Below, piece by piece: positions 60,287 to 64,000 of a DNA stretch of 64,000 bases (position 1 is the first letter of the stretch; each line of letters begins with the position of its first letter). Under the pieces are notes generated by a model. That model was not told where the DNA came from. It did no database searches and saw only the letters and a list, made by a program, of their open reading frames with translations. A program made the translations under genes and the position numbers. Source of the stretch: an uncultured Latescibacterota bacterium. Its GTDB lineage: Bacteria; Latescibacterota; UBA2968; UBA8231. Where the stretch lies: positions 4,094,548 through 4,158,547 of the forward strand of contig OY282352.1 in assembly GCA_958295495.1 (NCBI GenBank). The letters run 5' to 3'.

Positions 60287-61900
60287 ATGACCAAACTCCC
60301 GCGCCTGATTTTCAATACGGACGGCAACTGGATGCTCTTTTACCTGCCCGGCCGCAACCCCGACGATGTCACCCATCAGCTCGACGAACTGGTCCCGGCT
60401 GGGGTCGATGCCCTCGCCGGACTCATCGGCATTGACGACGACGTGGTCTGGCGCGGCAGCCCGCATTCGGCCATGTGGGGAGACGACACCCAAGTCTGGG
60501 ACCCCGACCCGGACAATCCGGTCCGCAAGATGACGGCCGGTGGCTTTGAGCTCAGCCGCCTCGAACAGCTCTACAACTGCATGGACGCGGTCAGTGCCGA
60601 CGGCCGCGAGCTAATGCAGCTCTACATTGACGGTTGCCGCCGGCACGGCATCGCGGCGATCGCGTCCATGCGCATGAACGACGCCCACACCTCGGACGAA
60701 GCGCGCGAGTGGCAGGTGCGCAGCCGCCACAAGAAGTCGCGGCCCGACCTGCTGATCGGCTCCCCGACCCCGACGCGCTCGGGTGGTGCCGACCGCTGGA
60801 ACTTCTGCTGGCAATGGGACTACGAGCAGGAGGAGGTGCGCGACCGCTTTCTCGGGCTCGTCGATGAGACCTTAGAGCGCTACGACTTCGACGGCATCGA
60901 ACTCGACTGGATGCGCGGGCCACCCTACTTCCGGCCCGGGCGCTTGCTCGACAACCTCGACACCCTCACCGAGTTCATGCGCCAAGCCCACGCCATAGTG
61001 CGCCGCCACAGCCGGCAGCAGGGGAAGCCGATCGCGCTGCTGACGCGGGTGCCTCCCTGCCTCGCCGAGGCGCGCGGCATTGGCATTGACGCCCCGGGTT
61101 GGATTCGCGCGCCAGTGGCGGACCTGTTCGTGCTTTCCTCGGCCTCGTACTGCCCGGCCCGCATCGACATTGCCGAGGCCGTCGCCTGCGCCAAGGAGAG
61201 CAAGGTGCCGATCTACGTGGGCTTCGACGGTGCTACGCACCTAACCTCGCCGCACGAAGGGTACGACCGCGGCGTGCCCGCCGTCCTGCGGGGCGTGGCC
61301 TTGAATGGGTACGAACAGGGTGCCGCCGGAGTCTATATCTTCAACTACGACTACCGGCACCACCGCGCTTCACCCTTTGCAGAGGAAGAGTACAACGACG
61401 ACCACCTCGCGCTTCTCACCGATCTGACCGATCCCGAGCGACTAGCGCGCCGCGACCGCAGCTATTCGGTGTCCGATTCCGCCTTGGGCGGTGTCGTCAA
61501 CCACGCGCTTGGAGACCACTACGCGCAGGTGCCCCGCGCCTTGAGTATGCCGGCGCGTGCTACCGGCGGTCTTGGATACGAGATGACCCTCATCATCGAA
61601 GACGACATTGAGGCCGGCCTCGCCGACGGCCGCATCCTCGGCACCGAGTTGCGCCTGCGCCTCACCGATTGCGAAGCCTGCATGGAGCGCATTTTCTGCC
61701 GGGTCAACGATCGCGCGGTCTCGCTCGCTGGTGCCGCGAAGTTAAAAAACCAACTCGGCACTTGGCTCGTCGTAAAAAATCCCCCCATCCAGCGCGGCGC
61801 GAACCTCGTCCTCCTAGGACTCGACGGCCTGCAAACACCCGATCCGTGGCCGACGCTGCACCAGTGCGAGGTGATGGTTCTGGGGTGTGATAGCACCTAG
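60287..61900 (+). CDS. GH10-like/glycosyl hydrolase-like TIM-barrel protein
   Basis: 537 residues from ATG 60287 (ACCGGAGACCGCG before it). Barrel elements: PRLIFNTDGNWMLFY, GIAAIASMRMNDAH, YDFDGIELDWMRGPPYF (catalytic-type D-x-E-x-D), GKPIALLTRVPP and AAGVYIFNYDYRH. The C-terminal ~120 residues form a beta domain (TGGLGYEMTLIIED). This is the glyco-hydro-like family common in planctomycete-like genomes. No signal peptide. Confidence 0.8.
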   Translation: MTKLPRLIFNTDGNWMLFYLPGRNPDDVTHQLDELVPAGVDALAGLIGIDDDVVWRGSPHSAMWGDDTQVWDPDPDNPVRKMTAGGFELSRLEQLYNCMDAVSADGRELMQLYIDGCRRHGIAAIASMRMNDAHTSDEAREWQVRSRHKKSRPDLLIGSPTPTRSGGADRWNFCWQWDYEQEEVRDRFLGLVDETLERYDFDGIELDWMRGPPYFRPGRLLDNLDTLTEFMRQAHAIVRRHSRQQGKPIALLTRVPPCLAEARGIGIDAPGWIRAPVADLFVLSSASYCPARIDIAEAVACAKESKVPIYVGFDGATHLTSPHEGYDRGVPAVLRGVALNGYEQGAAGVYIFNYDYRHHRASPFAEEEYNDDHLALLTDLTDPERLARRDRSYSVSDSALGGVVNHALGDHYAQVPRALSMPARATGGLGYEMTLIIEDDIEAGLADGRILGTELRLRLTDCEACMERIFCRVNDRAVSLAGAAKLKNQLGTWLVVKNPPIQRGANLVLLGLDGLQTPDPWPTLHQCEVMVLGCDST

Positions 61901-61912
61901 GGGCGCAGCAGC

Positions 61913-63244
61913 TCACGGCGCGAACCGATAGACCACCGGCAACTGGGCGGGGTCTGTAACGCCGGCGTCTGCGTGATGGTAGATGTTGATGCGCCCGGCA
62001 CCGCAGTCGCCGAAATCGTCGCAGGAGAGCGTGCCGATCAGGCCCTGCAAGCCGGTCGTCGCGCTCAGTTGTTGGCGTAGCGCGGCGCGGTCCACCAATA
62101 GCTTCCCGTCCTCGGCCACGGCCACAGCCTCGATGGAGTGCAACAGCAGCGTTGTCGCGTCGTAGGCATGGCCCCAGTACGGCGAGGTTGGAGACGCTCC
62201 GTATGTGGCTTCATAGGCGGCGAGCACTTCGTCTGCGGTCTTGCCAGTGACCCCATTGAAGTTCGCGCCGAGATCCGTCTCCGGTCCGGCGAAGTATATG
62301 CCCTCCGACTGGGGGGTGTCGAGGAACTCGGACACGAGCAGAGCCGCGCCCGTGATGAGTGTGGCGTCTTCTAATCCCTCGAACGCTCGCGCCTGCTGGG
62401 CGAAGGACGAGCCTTCCACCTCAAAGAGCGGGAAGAAGATACCGTCTGGACCGGCGGCGGCAATTTCTGCGAGGACATCCGCCATGTCCGCGTCGCCTTT
62501 CTGAATTTGGGTGATGGCCGCGACTTGGCCGCCGAGGGCGCGGAACGCATCGCCAAACGCGCTGACGAGGGCTGTGGTGTACGGGTCGCCGTCATCGACG
62601 GTCGCCATGCGCCGTAGCCCCAGTTCACGGTACGCAAAGTCGGCGAGTGCCCGCGCCTGATAGAGATCGTTGTTAGAAACGCGGAAATACCCGGGGTGGT
62701 AGTCGGGGCCGGCGTTGCCGGCGAGGTCGGACGTGAGCCGAGGCGACGTGTTGGACGGCGCGATCATTGCCAAGCCTGCCGCGTTGAGCACCGATGAGGC
62801 TGTCACAGCCGCGCCGGAGCAGGAGGTGCCAATCACGCCGATCACCTGCGGGTCGGCGATGATCTGCTCGGCGCCTGTGCGCCCCCCATCCGGCCCACAC
62901 ATGCCATCTACTGGTTCGCCGAGTTCGATTGCGTAACCGCGAATGCTGCCGATGTCTCGCACGGCTAACTCAATGGCGTAGCGCGCCGTCACACCAAGCG
63001 ATGGCGCGATGGTGTGGGCGAGCAACGAACGGATCTGTACGGGCTGGCCGGCGCGGATCTCGACCACGCCGAGCGGGTGGCGCCGCGACTCAGCTAGCCC
63101 GGCGACGGGGGTGCGGGTCCAAGTCACGTTGCTGATTACGCGCTTGGCCGCGGCGGTCGGCTGGTTAGAGGAAACCGGATCGCGATCGGAGCACGCGCCT
63201 AGGGTCAAGGTGCAGGTGAGGAGAAAAAACAGAGCGAATTTCAT
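61913..63244 (-). CDS. ABC-type branched-chain amino-acid/amide substrate-binding lipoprotein
   Basis: 443 residues with lipobox LTLGACSDRD (Cys lipidation). The two-lobe Peripla_BP_6 fold has VTARYAIELAVRDIG, VIGVIGTSCSGAAVTA, MIAPSNTSPRLT, LRRMATVDDGDPYTTALV and GIYFAGPETDLGAN. It binds a small ligand in the periplasm. The AGGGCCTCC-type ribosome site lies just upstream on the minus strand. No permease or ATPase genes are adjacent in the window. A near copy lies upstream at 63296. Confidence 0.92.
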   Translation of the reverse strand: MKFALFFLLTCTLTLGACSDRDPVSSNQPTAAAKRVISNVTWTRTPVAGLAESRRHPLGVVEIRAGQPVQIRSLLAHTIAPSLGVTARYAIELAVRDIGSIRGYAIELGEPVDGMCGPDGGRTGAEQIIADPQVIGVIGTSCSGAAVTASSVLNAAGLAMIAPSNTSPRLTSDLAGNAGPDYHPGYFRVSNNDLYQARALADFAYRELGLRRMATVDDGDPYTTALVSAFGDAFRALGGQVAAITQIQKGDADMADVLAEIAAAGPDGIFFPLFEVEGSSFAQQARAFEGLEDATLITGAALLVSEFLDTPQSEGIYFAGPETDLGANFNGVTGKTADEVLAAYEATYGASPTSPYWGHAYDATTLLLHSIEAVAVAEDGKLLVDRAALRQQLSATTGLQGLIGTLSCDDFGDCGAGRINIYHHADAGVTDPAQLPVVYRFAP

Positions 63245-63295
63245 AGGGCCTCCTTTATAGAGTTAGGCAAATGCCTTGGTTAATGGTAGCGAGAC

Positions 63296-64000
63296 TCACG
63301 GCGCGAACCGATGGACCACCGGCAACTGGGCGAGTTCTGTAACGCCGGCGTCTGCGTGATGGTAGATGTTGATGAGCCCGGCGCCGCAGTCGCCGAAATC
63401 GTCGCAGGAGAGCGTGCCGATCAGGCCCTTAAAGCCGGTCGTCGCGCTCAGTTGTTGGCGTAGCGCGGCGCGGTCCACCAATAGCTTCCCGTCCTCGGCC
63501 ACGGCCACAGCCTCGATGGCGTGCAACAGCAGCGTTGTCGCGTCGTAGGCATGGGCCCAGAACGTCGAGGCTGGAGACGCTCCGCGTGTGGCTTCATAGG
63601 CGGCGAGCACTTCGTCTGCGGTCTTGCCGGTGACCCCATTGAAGTTCGCGCCGTGATTTGTCTCCGGCCCGGCGAAGTAAATGCCTTCTGAGTGCGGCTG
63701 GCTGATAAACCCCAGGGCCAGCAGGGATTCGCCCGTGATGAGTGTGGCGTCTTCTAATCCCTCAAACTCCCGCACCTGCTGGGCGAAGGGCGAGCCTTCC
63801 ACCTCGAAGAGCGGGAAGAAGATACCGTCTGGACCGGCAGCCGCAATTTCTGCGAGGACATCCGTCATGTCCGCGTCGCCTTTCTGGATCTGGGTGATGG
63901 CCGCGACTTGGCCGCCGAGGGCGCGGAACGCATTGCCAAACGCGCTGACGAGGGCTGTGGTGTACGGGTCGCCGTCATCGACGGTCGCCATGCGCCGCAG
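63296..64000 (-). CDS. Second ABC-type substrate-binding protein, N-terminus outside the window
   Basis: The C-terminal ~234 residues, nearly identical to its neighbour at 61913 (LRRMATVDDGDPYTTALVSAFGNAF; EGIYFAGPETNHGANFNGVTGK). The most obvious differences are at the ligand-cleft segment GESLLALGFISQPHSE, where the other copy has GAALLVSEFLDTPQSE. The reading frame continues past base 64000. Tandem duplication with change in the binding cleft suggests altered ligand preference. Confidence 0.9.
   Translation of the reverse strand: MRRMATVDDGDPYTTALVSAFGNAFRALGGQVAAITQIQKGDADMTDVLAEIAAAGPDGIFFPLFEVEGSPFAQQVREFEGLEDATLITGESLLALGFISQPHSEGIYFAGPETNHGANFNGVTGKTADEVLAAYEATRGASPASTFWAHAYDATTLLLHAIEAVAVAEDGKLLVDRAALRQQLSATTGFKGLIGTLSCDDFGDCGAGLINIYHHADAGVTELAQLPVVHRFAP

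Overview
The window is GC-rich (about 60%) bacterial DNA, densely coded on both strands. It has many phytanoyl-CoA dioxygenase (PhyH) paralogues, Gfo/Idh/MocA oxidoreductases, sugar-acid and sugar-isomerase genes, sulfatase and sulfotransferase genes, a large DUF6785-type membrane protein and a DUF5916 outer-membrane protein. This mix is typical of uncultured marine or sponge-associated lineages such as Latescibacterota or Poribacteria. That placement is an inference from gene content; no rRNA or universal marker gene lies in the window.

Layout. (1) 1-8.8 kb: a hybrid CRISPR-Cas locus, all on the + strand. It runs from the C-terminal part of a type I-G Csb2 (Cas5-Cas6 fusion) through an HD-less cas10, csm2, csm3, csm4 and a CARF-HEPN csm6 to a cas4-cas1 fusion, cas2, a leader and an array of 13 intact repeats (12 spacers) with a decayed 14th repeat. 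No csm5 or separate cas6 is visible. (2) 8.8-12.9 kb: three PhyH-like genes and two methyltransferases. (3) 13.0-17.6 kb: a nitrilase-family gene split by a 3.8-kb block. The block carries three tandem paralogues of an unrecognised secreted protein family and two copies of a 23-residue membrane microprotein. A 345-bp piece of the nitrilase is duplicated on both sides of the block. (4) 17.6-22 kb: two tandem AAA-ATPase/PD-(D/E)XK proteins and a YceI protein. (5) 22-43 kb: carbohydrate and sugar-acid catabolic genes (Gfo/Idh x2, GH43/32-like, isomerase, amidohydrolase, SMP-30, PhyH x2, enolase superfamily, DapA-like). Defence-type cassettes sit between them: AlbA_2+ParA, a two-gene membrane unit, a methylase-restriction fusion, an OLD-like AAA ATPase, and a GmrSD-like gene broken by an IS4-type element. 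(6) 43-57 kb: cell-surface genes (alkaline-phosphatase-superfamily transferase, DUF6785, nucleotidyltransferase, arylsulfotransferase-like, sulfotransferase, SDR, GH20, GT39). (7) 57-64 kb: gene debris, a DUF5916 protein, DUF2283, a GH10-like TIM barrel, and two tandem ABC-type substrate-binding lipoproteins, the second running off the window.

How it works together. The type III module should be able to sense target RNA (Csm3 keeps its catalytic Asp), make cyclic oligoadenylate (Cas10 keeps GGDD) and trigger the Csm6 RNase. crRNA processing probably depends on the Csb2 Cas6-like domain. Elsewhere the genome is shaped by insertions that leave direct repeats of host-gene ends and by tandem duplication. 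Two insertion scars have a visible repeat of host coding sequence, and a third site carries a diverged remnant of a Gfo/Idh 3' end.
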